Shown piece after piece: positions 63,569-64,000 of a stretch of 64,000 nucleotides of DNA. The DNA is taken from assembly GCA_002172915.1 (NCBI GenBank), contig NHBW01000005.1, positions 2,722 to 66,721 on the forward strand, read 5' to 3'. The position numbers and the translations under genes are program-made. The notes beneath the pieces are model-generated. The model had not been told where the DNA came from, did no database searches, and saw only the letters and a program-made list of their open reading frames with translations. This DNA is from Hyphomonas sp. TMED17 (GTDB lineage Bacteria > Pseudomonadota > Alphaproteobacteria > Caulobacterales > Hyphomonadaceae). Every line of letters begins with the position of its first letter. Within the stretch, counting starts at the first letter, position 1.

Positions 63569-64000
63569 TTATCCATAGGCACCGTAAAGATGGCTGACGG
63601 TCAGCGTGATGTTACGGAGAACCTCTTGTGTCGCTCGCAGCGGTTGAACGATTTCGCGATGGATCTGGCCATATCCATAGTCTTCTATTGGTTCTGACAG
63701 ATCGCTCATTACCTGATTATTCTCGCCAATGCCCTTAATCGGGAAGACCGTTTCCAGCGCCTCGATGGCGCCTGAAAGGTCACCAGAAAGCCCCATTTCG
63801 CGAATCTGGCTTACCGTCAGCATATGTCGTTCAGAGATTGGCGGAATTTTCCCAAGTAACCGGAATGCTGTCATCAGCGCTGCAATACGTATGGCATGCA
63901 GCGCATGCATATCGAGCCGGTTTTCGTGTCGGCTCTCGACAGATGGTGCATTGTCGAGCCGCGATAGGAGATGATCGAATTTGCGCAAATCTATCGATAG
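63569..64000 (-). CDS. Unknown protein, C-terminal part (runs off the window)
   Basis: The frame is open to the right edge; the first visible codons give LSIDLRKFDHLLSR, so the true start lies beyond base 64000. The visible 143 residues are mostly helical: ENRLDMHALHAIRIAALMTAFRLLGK, MLTVSQIREMGLSGDLSGAIEALETVF, YGYGQIHREIVQPLRATQEVLRN, ending LTVSHLYGAYG. No known family was recognised, so function is not assigned. Strand opposite to the tRNA. Confidence 0.55.
   Translation of the reverse strand, partial: LSIDLRKFDHLLSRLDNAPSVESRHENRLDMHALHAIRIAALMTAFRLLGKIPPISERHMLTVSQIREMGLSGDLSGAIEALETVFPIKGIGENNQVMSDLSEPIEDYGYGQIHREIVQPLRATQEVLRNITLTVSHLYGAYG

Noticed and set aside
63123-64000. Integrated prophage or genomic island at tRNA-Asp
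   Set aside because: No integrase, phage gene or direct repeat of the tRNA end seen within the window.
1-64000. CRISPR array or IS element
   Set aside because: No regularly spaced repeats or transposase-like proteins were found on reading both strands.

Overview
The window most likely comes from a free-living, flagellated alphaproteobacterium. The evidence is a full-length CtrA response regulator with a CtrA-type promoter and GANTC (CcrM) sites, a hrcA-grpE then dnaK arrangement, an rph/hrcA divergent pair, flagellar flhF-flhG-fliN genes, DUF2336 and DUF1849-free housekeeping content, ParE, and a typical alphaproteobacterial tRNA-Asp. Base composition is moderate (a little over half GC by eye) and fairly even. 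No rRNA, CRISPR array, integrase, transposase or phage structural gene was found, so this looks like ordinary chromosome carrying several lineage-specific genes. The order or genus cannot be fixed from what is visible.

Layout. 0-7.5 kb, mostly minus strand: the end of a GST-like gene, a membrane-anchored sulfatase, a DEAD-box RNA helicase, and hemW-rdgB next to rph. 7.6-11.5 kb, plus strand: hrcA-grpE and then dnaK with its own candidate heat-shock promoter and terminator. 11.6-18.9 kb, minus strand: a TauD-type dioxygenase, ctrA, a flagellar block (fliN, flhF, flhG), mnmA, a second TauD-type dioxygenase and an acyl-lipid desaturase. 19-25.9 kb: a cupin protein, a zinc-ribbon membrane protein, an FAD-linked oxidase, a Sua5-type enzyme, a cytochrome b561-YceI fusion with a stand-alone YceI protein, and a nitroreductase. 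26-33.3 kb: tetR with an RND efflux pair, diverging from the nitroreductase over palindromic operators, then a TonB-dependent receptor. 33.5-43.8 kb: an acidic unknown protein, two membrane hydroxylases, a thiolase, an oligopeptidase, msrB, and acyl-CoA genes (MaoC, ligase, enoyl-CoA hydratase). 43.8-54.5 kb: a TipN-like coiled-coil membrane protein, an unusual methylglyoxal-synthase-like domain fused to an amidohydrolase, infA-maf-phosphatase, a broken lipoprotein gene, a CoA-transferase, a nonsense-interrupted acetyltransferase, a DUF2336 protein and a degenerate EAL protein. 54.5-64 kb: a NUDIX hydrolase, an enoyl-CoA hydratase, parE, an old-yellow-enzyme homologue, a luciferase-like monooxygenase, an AsmA protein, tRNA-Asp and a partial unknown gene.

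How the genes fit together. Three themes recur: protein quality control and RNA metabolism (hrcA, grpE, dnaK, rph, helicase, mnmA, infA); cell-cycle and polarity functions (ctrA, flhF, flhG, fliN, the TipN-like protein); and scattered lipid or acyl-CoA metabolism (desaturase, two sterol-desaturase-family hydroxylases, thiolase, two enoyl-CoA hydratases, MaoC, ligase, CoA-transferase). The most unusual items are the MGS-amidohydrolase fusion, the FlhF with an altered P-loop, the two disrupted genes, and the membrane proteins of unknown function.
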